Source: a virus. From it: a DNA stretch of 25,727 bases. The position numbers and the translations under genes are program-made. Position 1 is the first letter of the stretch; each line of letters begins with the position of its first letter. The DNA lies in IMG/VR virus record IMGVR_UViG_3300049489_000152, positions 1 to 25,727 of that record. One strand, given 5' to 3'. The notes below the pieces were generated by a model. It was not told the origin of the DNA and searched no databases. It saw nothing but the letters and a program-made list of their open reading frames with translations. Positions 8,109-16,077 of this stretch are shown piece after piece.

Positions 8109-8773
8109 TTGATACGCTGATAGACAAGGTCGATTCGTCCGAATTGATCCGCGATAAAATCGCGGACATTCTCGTTACCGAGTCAGCGAGTCAGGTCGCG
8201 CTCGCAGTGACCGCCGGGAAACCAGACCCGAGCCTGTGGGCGCTCCGCGTATACCTTGAGCGGGCGAATCCATTCGAGGAATTTTTAAACGATCCCGCGA
8301 ACGTGACGCCCGTCGTTAATGTTTGGTTTGATTCGGCGTCGTTTGATATGGCACGCGGGAACGTGGTCGAGCGCCAGATGGCGGACGGCGTTTTTAATGT
8401 GGATTGTTACGGGTACGCCGCGAGCGTGGAGACTATGACGGGGCACGCGCCGGGCGATCAAGGCGCGGCGATCGAAGCGCAACGCGCCGCGCGTTTAGTG
8501 CGGAACATTCTCATGGCCGCGACGTATACCTATCTCGGATTAAGGGGCATCGTCGGGCGGCGGTGGACCGCGTCGATCAAGGCGTTTCAGCCCGCATTCG
8601 ATTCGCCCCACGTCTCCCATGTGGTAGGCGTGCGGCTATCGCTCGCGGTAGTGTATAATGAGCTATCCCCACAGGTCACAGGGGAAACGATCGAAGCTAT
8701 CGAGATAACAACAAAACGAGCCGATGACGGGGCCGTGATTCTCGTCGCGGAGTTCCCACATACAGGAGATTAA
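8105..8773 (+). CDS. Putative tail completion/terminator protein
   Basis: This 222 aa protein sits immediately upstream of the tail sheath. In Mu-like phages that place is held by the gp37-like (DUF1834) tail completion protein, which caps the tail tube and docks it to the head. The visible pattern is an N-terminal helical stretch (IDKVDSSELIRDKIADIL). Next come TPVVNVWFDSASFD and DGVFNVDCYGYAAS, a helix of Ala/Arg composition (AIEAQRAARLVRNILMA), then the beta segment SHVVGVRLSLAVVYNELSPQ. The strand-helix-strand order with a C-terminal extended tail fits tail terminator folds. The start is ATG 8105, overlapping the previous stop. The assignment is mainly positional. Confidence 0.55.
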   Translation: MIDTLIDKVDSSELIRDKIADILVTESASQVALAVTAGKPDPSLWALRVYLERANPFEEFLNDPANVTPVVNVWFDSASFDMARGNVVERQMADGVFNVDCYGYAASVETMTGHAPGDQGAAIEAQRAARLVRNILMAATYTYLGLRGIVGRRWTASIKAFQPAFDSPHVSHVVGVRLSLAVVYNELSPQVTGETIEAIEITTKRADDGAVILVAEFPHTGD

Positions 8774-8775
8774 CC

Positions 8776-10272
8776 ATGCCTATTAGTACAGCCGTCGACG
8801 TTTCAGCGGTCGCCCGTGTAGTCGGGATTAAGACTGATTTTAAAAACCTCCGACGCGGCGCGGTTCAATACCTCCCGCAACGGATAGCCCTATTCGGGCA
8901 GGGTGCCACGGCGGCCACGTTTAGCGCCTTGAAAGCTCAAGTCACTAGCGCGCTACAGGTCGCCCAGACTTACGGGTTCGGATCGCCCCTGCATCTCGCG
9001 GCCCTGCAATTGTTCCCCACGAACGGCGACGGCGTGGGGACTCTACCGGTCACAGTGTACCCGCTTGACGATGAGGTCGGGAGCGTGGCCGCGACGGGTA
9101 ACATCGTCCCGGCGGGCGCCGTTACCAAGGCGGGCGCGTTCATTGTTTACATGAATAATATACCGAGCGCGGCGTTCTCCGTGGCGATCGGGGACACGGT
9201 CGCCATGATAACTGCAAAAATGACTACGGCGATCGCGTCCGCTCTCGACCTGCCCATGACGGCGGTCGACGGTGTGACAGACGTCGACCTGACGTCAAAG
9301 TGGAAAGGCGCGAGCGCGAACGGTATCACGGTGGAGGTCGTAGGCCCTACCGATACCGGCGTGACTTACGTCGTAACGCAACCCTCGGGCGGCCTTGTCA
9401 ATCCTAACATTGACGCCGCTCTCGCACAGATCGGGAACGTGTGGGAAACGATGGTTCTTAATTGTCTGAACGTGACGGACACCGCCACGCTTGACAAGTT
9501 CGCGACCGCCGGGGAGGGCCGGTGGGGCGCTCTCGTTCGGAAGCCGTTCATGGCGTTCTCAGGCTCTACCGTGACAAGCGTCGCGACCGCGATCGCTATC
9601 CCAGACGCCCGCAAAACAGACCGGGTTAACGTGCAGCTCGTCGCGCCGGGATCGAAAGACCTACCGTTCGTAGTGGCCGCGCGTCAATTGGCGCGCATCG
9701 CCGTTCTGGCGAATAACAATCCACCCCATGACTATGGCAGCCAGCAGGCGACCGGGTTAACCCCGGGCCTCGATTCTGTGCAATGGGATTATGCGGCGCG
9801 CGATCAAGCGGTCAAGGGCGGGAGCTCTACGGTCGAAGTTCGCGACGGCGTGGTCAACGTCTCCGACGTGGTCACGTTCTATCACCCGACCGGGGACACG
9901 ACGCCCGCCTATCGTTTCGCGGTCGACGTGGTCAAGGTCATGAACATTCTTTTTAATACTGATCTGATTTTTGCCTCCGCAGATTGGGACGGCGCGCCCC
10001 TGATCCCAGACGATCAACCCACGGTTAACCGCTCCGCCAAAAAGCCCAAGACAGCCGTCGCCGCTGTGGCCGCCATGATTGATTCGCTAGGGCTTGAGGC
10101 GATCATTAGCGACCCCGCTACCGCGAAGGGCACGATCGCGGCGGAGATCAATAGCATGAACCCGAAACGCCTCGACGTGGTTTACACTGTGGCGCTAGCG
10201 GGTAACACGAACATTAAATCCATTGACTTTAATTTCGGGTTCTATTTCGGAACCCCTAGCATCGTAGCGTAA
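8776..10272 (+). CDS. Contractile tail sheath protein, Mu gpL-type
   Basis: This subunit of the contractile sheath surrounds the tail tube and shortens to drive the tube through the host envelope. The 498 aa length matches Mu-type sheaths. Recognisable parts are the N-terminal AVQYLPQRIALFGQGATAAT (29-48), a central Ala/Gly/Thr-rich beta domain, GLTPGLDSVQWDYAARDQAV, and the C-terminal PKRLDVVYTVALAGNTNIKSIDFNFGF (about 465-491). That last strand-turn-strand provides inter-subunit linkage in sheath proteins. ATG 8776 has a near-consensus AGGAGA site. It is followed 10 bases later by the tube gene, the standard order. The presence of a sheath makes this a myovirus. Confidence 0.93.
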   Translation: MPISTAVDVSAVARVVGIKTDFKNLRRGAVQYLPQRIALFGQGATAATFSALKAQVTSALQVAQTYGFGSPLHLAALQLFPTNGDGVGTLPVTVYPLDDEVGSVAATGNIVPAGAVTKAGAFIVYMNNIPSAAFSVAIGDTVAMITAKMTTAIASALDLPMTAVDGVTDVDLTSKWKGASANGITVEVVGPTDTGVTYVVTQPSGGLVNPNIDAALAQIGNVWETMVLNCLNVTDTATLDKFATAGEGRWGALVRKPFMAFSGSTVTSVATAIAIPDARKTDRVNVQLVAPGSKDLPFVVAARQLARIAVLANNNPPHDYGSQQATGLTPGLDSVQWDYAARDQAVKGGSSTVEVRDGVVNVSDVVTFYHPTGDTTPAYRFAVDVVKVMNILFNTDLIFASADWDGAPLIPDDQPTVNRSAKKPKTAVAAVAAMIDSLGLEAIISDPATAKGTIAAEINSMNPKRLDVVYTVALAGNTNIKSIDFNFGFYFGTPSIVA

Positions 10273-10282
10273 CGGAGGCACC

Positions 10283-10666
10283 ATGACTGCAATCGGCGGA
10301 TCCCTAGAATCAATCACCCTCGACGGTCGCGAGTTCGCGGTCGCGGCGGACGCAGAGGCACAGCGCAAAATTGGCGGATTTGAGAACGAAGTCCAAGCGA
10401 ACGGGAACGGAACCGCGCGCTTAATTAAGACTCGCGTCCCGCTCTCGATTGAGGGCGTTAACGTGGAAGTCGACGATACGCGCGGCGACCATGAATTTTT
10501 GCAAGCCCTCGCGGATCGGAACGATTTTTTTCCGATCGCGCTCACCTACGCCTCGGGCGTAACGTGGCAGGGCGTCGCACAATTAACGGCGGATCTGCAA
10601 GCGTCAAGCCAGAACGCGACGGCCCCGATCTCGCTCATGGGTCCCGGTAGTTTGACACGCCAATAA
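10283..10666 (+). CDS. Tail tube protein, Mu gpM-type
   Basis: This polymerises into the inner tail tube through which DNA passes. The 127 aa protein sits directly after the sheath. Its core is beta-rich: GSLESITLDGREFAVAADAE, then FENEVQANGNGTARLIKTRVP, then LSIEGVNVEVDDTRGDHEFL, ending with a TADLQASSQNATAPISLMGPG strand pair. A small beta protein with the SITLDG...TARLI layout at this place is typical of Mu/P2-like tube proteins. ATG 10283 has GGAGG 5 bases upstream, consistent with high expression. Confidence 0.85.
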   Translation: MTAIGGSLESITLDGREFAVAADAEAQRKIGGFENEVQANGNGTARLIKTRVPLSIEGVNVEVDDTRGDHEFLQALADRNDFFPIALTYASGVTWQGVAQLTADLQASSQNATAPISLMGPGSLTRQ

Positions 10667-10688
10667 TTTATCACCTGTGGAGGGTGGC

Positions 10689-11108
10689 ATGGAAACAGTT
10701 TTTAAAGTAGTGCCCGAGGTAGCCGAGGCGGAGTTCGTAAGATTCGCGGAGGCCATGGACATTGATCTGGCCGATCGTGGCCTTACTGAAGAGGACCGCG
10801 CGAGCCTAGCTACACAGCGGGCCGTTATTGTCCGGGCGATCTGTAAGGGGTCGCTCGTTATCAATGATGCGGGCGAGCCTGTGTTCACACCCACGCGGGG
10901 CGACGCTACGGCGCGGCAGCCCTTGACGTTTCCCGAGCCGGGCGGTAGCGTCATGCTATCGGTTGACAAGTTCGGGAAAAATGCCGGTGTAGCTAAGACC
11001 TACGCCATGCTCGGGGAGCTAACGAAAACGACCCCGGCGCATTTTTCGCGTATGGTCGAGCGGGATCTTAAAGTGTGCCGGGCAATTTTTGCGCTTTTTT
11101 TTGGATAG
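10689..11108 (+). CDS. Tail assembly chaperone, short (unshifted) product
   Basis: This is the upstream product of the frameshifting chaperone pair (lambda G / Mu gp41 position), which helps fold the tape measure and recruits tube subunits before tail assembly. The short form is 139 aa. It has helical segments, including VPEVAEAEFVRFAEAMDIDL, TEEDRASLATQRAVIVRAIC and SVDKFGKNAGVAKTYAMLGEL. ATG 10689 is chosen because GGAGG lies 5 bases upstream. GTG 10677, 12 bases earlier, has no equal site. It lies between tube and tape measure, the conserved place for this gene, and ends at TAG 11106-11108 just after the T8 slippery run. Confidence 0.85.
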   Translation: METVFKVVPEVAEAEFVRFAEAMDIDLADRGLTEEDRASLATQRAVIVRAICKGSLVINDAGEPVFTPTRGDATARQPLTFPEPGGSVMLSVDKFGKNAGVAKTYAMLGELTKTTPAHFSRMVERDLKVCRAIFALFFG

Positions 11109-11320
11109 TACGGACGCCGCTCGTCCGTCATGGGGTCGATGAACAATTAACGAAGGGCGCCCACACGCGGGATAATGTGTATAAAGAAATGATACTTCAA
11201 ATATGCACAGACTATCCCGGGCTCCCAGATCCCCGAACGCTCGCGGCGCATGAAATTCGTTTCTTTTATGAGGGCGCGCGCGAATCCCTGAAACGTCACA
11301 GCCGCCCCGGTCGTAAGTAA
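10689..11320 (+). CDS. Tail assembly chaperone, long -1 frameshift fusion product
   Basis: This is the long form of the chaperone, made when ribosomes slip back one base at T8 (11095-11102). It joins 138 residues of the short form to 72 residues read in the -1 frame (TGG at 11102 onward, WIVRTPLVRHGVDEQ...), giving 210 aa. The extension has no credible start of its own and ends in TAA at 11318-11320, overlapping the ATG of the tape measure. In lambda and most tailed phages, the short:long ratio set by slippage is needed for tail assembly. Family function is established, and slippage efficiency here is not known. Confidence 0.88.
11095..11128 (+). promoter_or_regulatory. Programmed -1 ribosomal frameshift element (slippery run plus hairpin)
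   Basis: Eight T (11095-11102) contain the in-frame heptamer T TTT TTT. Seven bases after it starts a perfect 7-bp stem (ACGGACG 11110-11116 with CGTCCGT 11122-11128) with a 5-base loop. That is the usual distance for a stimulatory structure. The zero-frame stop TAG (11106-11108) lies in the spacer. Confidence 0.85.
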
Positions 11321-13122
11321 TGGCCGGGCGGTTCTCAGTCGAGGCGATTTTTAAGGCCGTGGATAAAATCACGGGGCCGGTCAATCGCATGCAGGCCGGT
11401 ATCGCGCGCATGACGGGAACGGCGTCGAAAAATCTCGCGGCGCTTGACGGCTCCATGTCTAAAATCACAGGCGGTCTAGCGCGCGGCGCGGTGGGCGTCG
11501 CTAAGTTCGGCGCGGCGGTTCTCGCGGGCGCGGGCGCGGCTACGGTCGCGGCGATTAATAACCTTGAGGAATCCGCGAGCGCGCTCGTCGATCGGGCGGA
11601 TCGTTTAAATTTTCCGATTGAGGCGCTACAGGAATGGCAATTCGCGGCGGAACAAAGCGGCATGGGCGTTGACGAGTTTGACAAGTCCATCGAAAAATTT
11701 AACAAAAATTTAGGCGACCTTAAAATGGGCGCCGGGGCGCTACAATCGACGCTATCAAAAAAAGGCCCGACCCAACTCGCGGGTATTCTGGAAAAATTAA
11801 AGAACGCGAAAGGGGTCTCGGAGGCGCTCGAGATTTATACGACGGCCCTCGCAGGAATTAAAGACCCCGCGATTAAAGCCTCGCTAGCTGTGGCAGCGTT
11901 CGGAAAATCAGGCGCTAAAATGGTCAACGTTGTCAACCTCGGGGCGGACGGTATCGCGGCGCTCCGTGCGGAGCAACGCGAGAACGGCGTGCTCACAGAC
12001 GAGAACGCCCGTGCCATTGAGGCATACGGCGACGCCATGAATAGTTTCAAGCGTAGCATAGGCGGGTTAATCGCGGGCGTTCTGGGGCCATTGTTCCCGA
12101 TGCTCGGGGATATTGTGAGCGGGTGGCGCGCGTGGATCGTCGCGAATAAAGACATGATTCGCTCGGGCGTGCTCTCGTTTTTTCAGGGCGTGCGGAAAGC
12201 CGTCGCGAATCTGATCGACGCCGTCGCGGCGTTCTCTGCTAAGTACGACCTCCCCGGATTGATAGGCGCCACGATTGACAAGCTCATGGCGCTCGGGGGT
12301 TTTATCGCGGATAATTCGGAATTTTTAATTAACCTCGCGATTGCGTTCGGCGCGGTATCGCTTGCGGTAAAGGCCATGAACATCGTCATGGGTATCGCGA
12401 ACGCTATCGCCTCCACTAATCCATGGATGTTGCTCGCGATCGGTTTAATTACCTTGATAGTGTGGGTATATAGCGCCCGCGATTCGATCGCACAATTCGG
12501 GCGCGACGTCATGGCGTGGTTCTCGCAGCTCTCCCCGGTCGTGCATATTTTAACGCTCGTGGTCGGGGGATTGGCCGCAGCGTTCGGCGTGGTCATGGGC
12601 GTTATGTGGGCGGTCAACGCGGCGACGGCGGCTTATGCCGCAGTTGTAGCGGCGCTTAACGGCGCGCTATTGGTGGCACGCGTGGGCGTCATGCTCTTTA
12701 ATTTTGCGCTCGCGGCTAATCCGATCGGGGCGATCATTCTAGCGGTAACGGTTTTAATAGGGCTCGCGGCGCTATTGGTTGCCAATTGGGACAGCGTCGC
12801 TAAATTCTTTACGGATCTATGGTCGAAAATTGGCGGGATCGTCGACAAGATCGCAGCGGCCATGGGGTTCGGGGATACAATCACGGTCAAGGGGGAGGCA
12901 CCCAAGCCGGGCGCCGGGGAGACGGGCGGGCCTACAGCCACAGGCGCGGCCCCGGCGGCTCAAGTCGTGACGCCAGCGGATCGTATCGCGGGAGCTATCA
13001 CAGAGACGCGCGATACCTCGACGTCCGAGGTCACGATTAAAGACGCAACGGGTCGGGCGGAGGTTACGGGCGGGAAGCTCGGGCCGGGCCTCAAGCTGCA
13101 AAAATCGGGGGGCTTTGAATAA
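11320..13122 (+). CDS. Tail tape measure protein
   Basis: This sets tail length and is ejected ahead of the DNA, helping it cross the inner membrane. The 600 aa protein has the usual composition. Helical repeats at the N-terminus include FKAVDKITGPVNRMQAGIAR. A coiled-coil-like charged part covers about 75-260, and several strongly hydrophobic stretches lie between about 335 and 500 (for example WMLLAIGLITLIVWVY and NPIGAIILAVTVLIGLAALLVA). A disordered Gly/Ala/Thr tail follows. At about 0.15 nm per residue a 600 aa ruler would predict a tail near 90 nm, if the whole protein spans the tube. ATG 11320 overlaps the chaperone TAA (TAATG), so it is coupled. The gene order makes the call firm. Confidence 0.93.
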   Translation: MAGRFSVEAIFKAVDKITGPVNRMQAGIARMTGTASKNLAALDGSMSKITGGLARGAVGVAKFGAAVLAGAGAATVAAINNLEESASALVDRADRLNFPIEALQEWQFAAEQSGMGVDEFDKSIEKFNKNLGDLKMGAGALQSTLSKKGPTQLAGILEKLKNAKGVSEALEIYTTALAGIKDPAIKASLAVAAFGKSGAKMVNVVNLGADGIAALRAEQRENGVLTDENARAIEAYGDAMNSFKRSIGGLIAGVLGPLFPMLGDIVSGWRAWIVANKDMIRSGVLSFFQGVRKAVANLIDAVAAFSAKYDLPGLIGATIDKLMALGGFIADNSEFLINLAIAFGAVSLAVKAMNIVMGIANAIASTNPWMLLAIGLITLIVWVYSARDSIAQFGRDVMAWFSQLSPVVHILTLVVGGLAAAFGVVMGVMWAVNAATAAYAAVVAALNGALLVARVGVMLFNFALAANPIGAIILAVTVLIGLAALLVANWDSVAKFFTDLWSKIGGIVDKIAAAMGFGDTITVKGEAPKPGAGETGGPTATGAAPAAQVVTPADRIAGAITETRDTSTSEVTIKDATGRAEVTGGKLGPGLKLQKSGGFE

Positions 13123-14351
13123 TGGCATGGTCCGATCGCATTAAAGAAGCGGCCTACACGTCGCCGTCCGGGTTCCGTCTCGCGTTCATGTTCGCGGACG
13201 TCTCCCGCTCCATTGATAAAAACGGGACCGCCTACAGTTTCCCCGACGCTAACGGGACCTACATACAAGACATGGGAACGTCCGGGCGGCGGTTCCCCAT
13301 GCGCCTGTATTTTAACGGCGCTAATTGTGACCTCGAGGCGGAGGCGTTCGAGGCCGCTCTCTTAGAAGTCGGGACGGGACGGCTCGAGCACCCGGTGTAT
13401 GGATCGCGGGACGTAGTACCCATGGGGGAGATAACGCGTCGGGACGATCTGGTGACGGGCGCGAATCAAGTCATTATCGAGGCGACCCTATGGGAGACGA
13501 TCGGGGTCGTATATCCTAGCAATCAGGGCAACCTCCCGGGCGATACCGCGGCGGCGGTCGCGGCGTTCAATGCAGCACAGGCGGCGGAGTTCGCGGCTAA
13601 TGCGAACCTCGGTGGCGCTCTCGCGCGCGCGCAGTTCGGGGCTAAATATTCGGCGTTTGTTAATAAGGCCGCGGACACGCTCCGCACGGTGGCCGATACT
13701 CAGGCGAACGTCGCGAAACAATTCGACGGCGCCGTTAAATCCATTAACCGGGGCGTCGATGTTCTGGTATCGCAGCCCTTGACGCTAGCGTTTCAGACCT
13801 CCATCATGCTACAGGCCCCGGCCCGCGCGCTCTCAGCGCTCGGGGATCGGTTCGCGGCGTATGCGAATCTAGCCCGGTCAATTTTTACACCGAACGCCGG
13901 GCCACCTGTAGAAAATAACGAGCTACGCGGGCGCGATCTATTCGCGAGCGGATCCGTCGCGGGGTCCGTCGTGTCCGTTCTCAATAATGAATACCGCACA
14001 CGGCCCGAGGCGTTCGCGGCGGCGGAGACGGTTCTCAATATTTTCGCGGAGGTCGTAGCGTGGCGTGATGCCACGTTCCAAGCCTCCGACGTGATCGACA
14101 CAGGCGACGCCCACCAAGCCCTCGAGAACGCGGTAGCCCTCGCGGCGGGCTACCTCGTCGCGCTATCGTTCGGGTTACGGTTTGAGCGGCGGATCGTTCT
14201 CGATCGTGCGCGCTCCGTGGTCGATCTGTGCGCGGAGCTTTACGGGACAACGTGGGAAACGATTCTTGACGAGTTCATAAATACGAACGAGCTCACAGGT
14301 GACGAGATTCTGGAGCTACCGCGCGGGCGTTCCATTGTCTACTACGTTTAA
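13122..14351 (+). CDS. Mu gpN-like baseplate/DNA circularisation domain protein
   Basis: This baseplate hub-proximal protein follows the tape measure, as N does in Mu. The first 130 residues match the so-called DNA circularisation N-terminal domain. They contain WSDRIKEAAYTSPSGFRLAFMF, YSFPDANGTYIQDMGTSGRRFP, and the family's LEHPVYGSRDVVPMGEITRRDD. The middle is helical and Ala-rich. The last ~50 residues (SVVDLCAELYGTTWETILDE to LPRGRSIVYYV) read like a LysM-like module, which other baseplate proteins use to bind peptidoglycan or to join parts. TAATG overlap with the tape measure gives ATG 13122. The 409 aa length is normal for the family. The product is structural, despite the historic name. 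Confidence 0.88.
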   Translation: MAWSDRIKEAAYTSPSGFRLAFMFADVSRSIDKNGTAYSFPDANGTYIQDMGTSGRRFPMRLYFNGANCDLEAEAFEAALLEVGTGRLEHPVYGSRDVVPMGEITRRDDLVTGANQVIIEATLWETIGVVYPSNQGNLPGDTAAAVAAFNAAQAAEFAANANLGGALARAQFGAKYSAFVNKAADTLRTVADTQANVAKQFDGAVKSINRGVDVLVSQPLTLAFQTSIMLQAPARALSALGDRFAAYANLARSIFTPNAGPPVENNELRGRDLFASGSVAGSVVSVLNNEYRTRPEAFAAAETVLNIFAEVVAWRDATFQASDVIDTGDAHQALENAVALAAGYLVALSFGLRFERRIVLDRARSVVDLCAELYGTTWETILDEFINTNELTGDEILELPRGRSIVYYV

Positions 14352-15561
14352 AACCGCGCCGGGCGATTCGTTCGCCACGGTAGCGCGTCAAGTATACGGC
14401 GACGATACTCAAGGCCCACGGATCGCGGCGGCTAATCCCGGCGTCGTGGAGCCCCTAGCGCCGGGGACTGTGATCGTAGTCCCGGACAATCCAGACGCGG
14501 CCACGGACGCGCCGGGCGGATCCACAGCGGACGGCCCGGACGAGGTCGCGGTTAGTGTGGCCGGGGCACGGTTCCGATTCTGGGAGACGATAACGATCGA
14601 GCGCAGCCTCGACGCTGTGGATACTTTCAAGCTATCCGCGCCCATGGGCGCCCCTGTGGCCGGAGCGTTCGTTCCGCTATCGTTCGCGCCCGCCTCGATC
14701 GCGGTCGGGGGCGTTCCGCTTTTTACGGGGACGGTGGTCACAGTGGACCCCGATCTGGGAAACGATGCGAAACGGATCGCCGTCGGGGGCTACAGTGTGC
14801 CCGGCGTCATGGGGGATTGTACGCCCCCCGCGAGCGCGTTCCCGCTTGAGTTCCGGGGGCAGTCCCTATCGCGGATCGCTAAGACGATCGCGACGCCGTT
14901 CGGCGTTAAGGTCGTGTTTGATTCGGACGCGGGGGGCGCATTTGACCTCGTCGCCTGTGATAAAGAAACGACGGCTCTCGCGTTCCTGATCGACCTCGCA
15001 AAAAAGCGGGGGCTCTTAGTCTCGAGCACCCCGGCGGGCGCCCTACGATTCTACGCGCCCACAGGCACAGGCGCGCCCGTGGCGCGGTTCCGTCAAGGCG
15101 TGCCACCCTTGCAAGGGGTCGGGGTAACGATCGCGCCACAGGGATTTTATAGCAGTGTGACGGGGGTTCGCGCGTCGCTGATCGGACGCCGTGGCGGACA
15201 GTATACCGCCCGGAACCCCATGCTCCCCGGCGTCGTGCGCCCGTATACGTTCGCCCTCGACGATACGGACACGGGCACGGTTCGCGCCGCTGTGCTCGCG
15301 AAAATCGGGCGCATGTTCGGGGCGGTCGTGAGCTATAGCATGACCCTCCCGACGTGGCGGACGCCCGCCGGGAACCTGTGGGCGCCCGGCGATCTCGTCA
15401 CAATGTACGCCCCGGACGCCATGATTAATCATGAATATACTCTGATGGTGCGGGCCGTTACGTTCTCGCGTAGCAAGGCGGCGGCGACGTGCGCCCTCGA
15501 GCTTGTTCTGCCCGGATCGTTCTCAGGCCAGATCCCGGAGCGTATGCCATGGGCGGTATGA
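14299..15561 (+). CDS. Mu gpP-like baseplate hub protein with N-terminal LysM-like module
   Basis: This 420 aa hub protein is of the Mu gp44/P and T4 gp27 type and forms the base of the tail tube above the spike. Residues 19-64 form a LysM-like module (APGDSFATVARQVYGDD ... NPGVVEPLAPGTVIVVPDN). The remainder has the hub features of a beta-rich body, a central helical part with FPLEFRGQSLSRIAKTIA, and a C-terminal PAGNLWAPGDLVTMYAPDAM and MVRAVTFSRSKAA. The start is uncertain. GTG 14299 lies within the preceding gene (53-base overlap), and TTG 14335 (codon 13) is an alternative. Neither has a strong ribosome-binding site. Gene order N-P-45-46-47-48 strongly supports the call. Confidence 0.85.
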   Translation: MTRFWSYRAGVPLSTTFKTAPGDSFATVARQVYGDDTQGPRIAAANPGVVEPLAPGTVIVVPDNPDAATDAPGGSTADGPDEVAVSVAGARFRFWETITIERSLDAVDTFKLSAPMGAPVAGAFVPLSFAPASIAVGGVPLFTGTVVTVDPDLGNDAKRIAVGGYSVPGVMGDCTPPASAFPLEFRGQSLSRIAKTIATPFGVKVVFDSDAGGAFDLVACDKETTALAFLIDLAKKRGLLVSSTPAGALRFYAPTGTGAPVARFRQGVPPLQGVGVTIAPQGFYSSVTGVRASLIGRRGGQYTARNPMLPGVVRPYTFALDDTDTGTVRAAVLAKIGRMFGAVVSYSMTLPTWRTPAGNLWAPGDLVTMYAPDAMINHEYTLMVRAVTFSRSKAAATCALELVLPGSFSGQIPERMPWAV

Positions 15562-16076
15562 TCGGGCGCGTGCTATCGTTCGCGCGCGGGCTACGCGACG
15601 GCGCGAACATATCCGAGGCCGTAACGGACCCCGGCGGCGGCGACAATACCACGGCGGACTACGCGCCGGGCGTAGGGGTCGACGCGCCCCCGCTCGCGGG
15701 GGATTATATCGCCCTGCTACCGATGCCACGCGCCGGGGGTTATGTGGCCGTGGGCGGCGTCGATACGGTCAACGCAGGGGAGGCCGCGCCGGGGGAGTTC
15801 CGCGCGTATGGCCGGGACGCGAGCGGCGCGGTCGTGGCCGTCGTGTGGCTCAAGGGCGACGGCTCGATCCACCTCACGAACGCCGGGGGCGGCTCGATAA
15901 TTCTCGAGGCGTCCGGGGTTATCAATCTAAACGGCGCGACGGTATCCCTCGCGGGTATAATAGAAGCGCCGAACGTGATCGCGGGCGTCGGGCCCGCTAC
16001 CGTTTCACTACTAACGCATGTGCATACGAGCGCGGCGCCGGGTTCGCCCACGTCGCCTCCGACCCCGGGGACGTAG
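15549..16076 (+). CDS. Baseplate spike protein, Mu gp45/P2 gpV-like
   Basis: This is the membrane-piercing spike at the tail tip. From ATG 15549 (GGAG 8 bases upstream) it is 175 aa. An OB-fold-like N-terminal part is followed by repeated beta segments that would form a trimeric helix (SGVINLNGATVSLAG, residues 122-136). The C-terminal LTHVHTSAAPGSP tip has H157-x-H159. In P2 gpV and phi92 gp138, an HxH motif at the apex binds an iron ion that stiffens the point, and the same residues are present here. GTG 15489 would add 20 residues inside the hub gene and was not chosen. The Pro/Ser/Thr-rich last 12 residues extend past the HxH. Confidence 0.88.
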   Translation: MGGMIGRVLSFARGLRDGANISEAVTDPGGGDNTTADYAPGVGVDAPPLAGDYIALLPMPRAGGYVAVGGVDTVNAGEAAPGEFRAYGRDASGAVVAVVWLKGDGSIHLTNAGGGSIILEASGVINLNGATVSLAGIIEAPNVIAGVGPATVSLLTHVHTSAAPGSPTSPPTPGT

Positions 16077-16077
16077 C

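Noticed and set aside
11075-11320. Independent gene from GTG 11075 after the chaperone
   Set aside because: There is no ribosome-binding site. The frame is better explained as the -1 frameshift extension of the chaperone.
11019-11705. A 228-codon minus-strand reading frame opposite the chaperone and tape measure
   Set aside because: It runs across two well-supported genes in antisense, shows no domain and has the composition of a complement frame.
15489-15548. Earlier GTG start for the spike protein
   Set aside because: The added 20 residues lie in the hub gene and show no conserved pattern. ATG 15549 has a good ribosome-binding site.
16018-16077. Earlier ATG for the gp46-like gene
   Set aside because: It would add 20 Arg-rich residues inside the spike gene. 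ATG 16078 fits family length and gene spacing.
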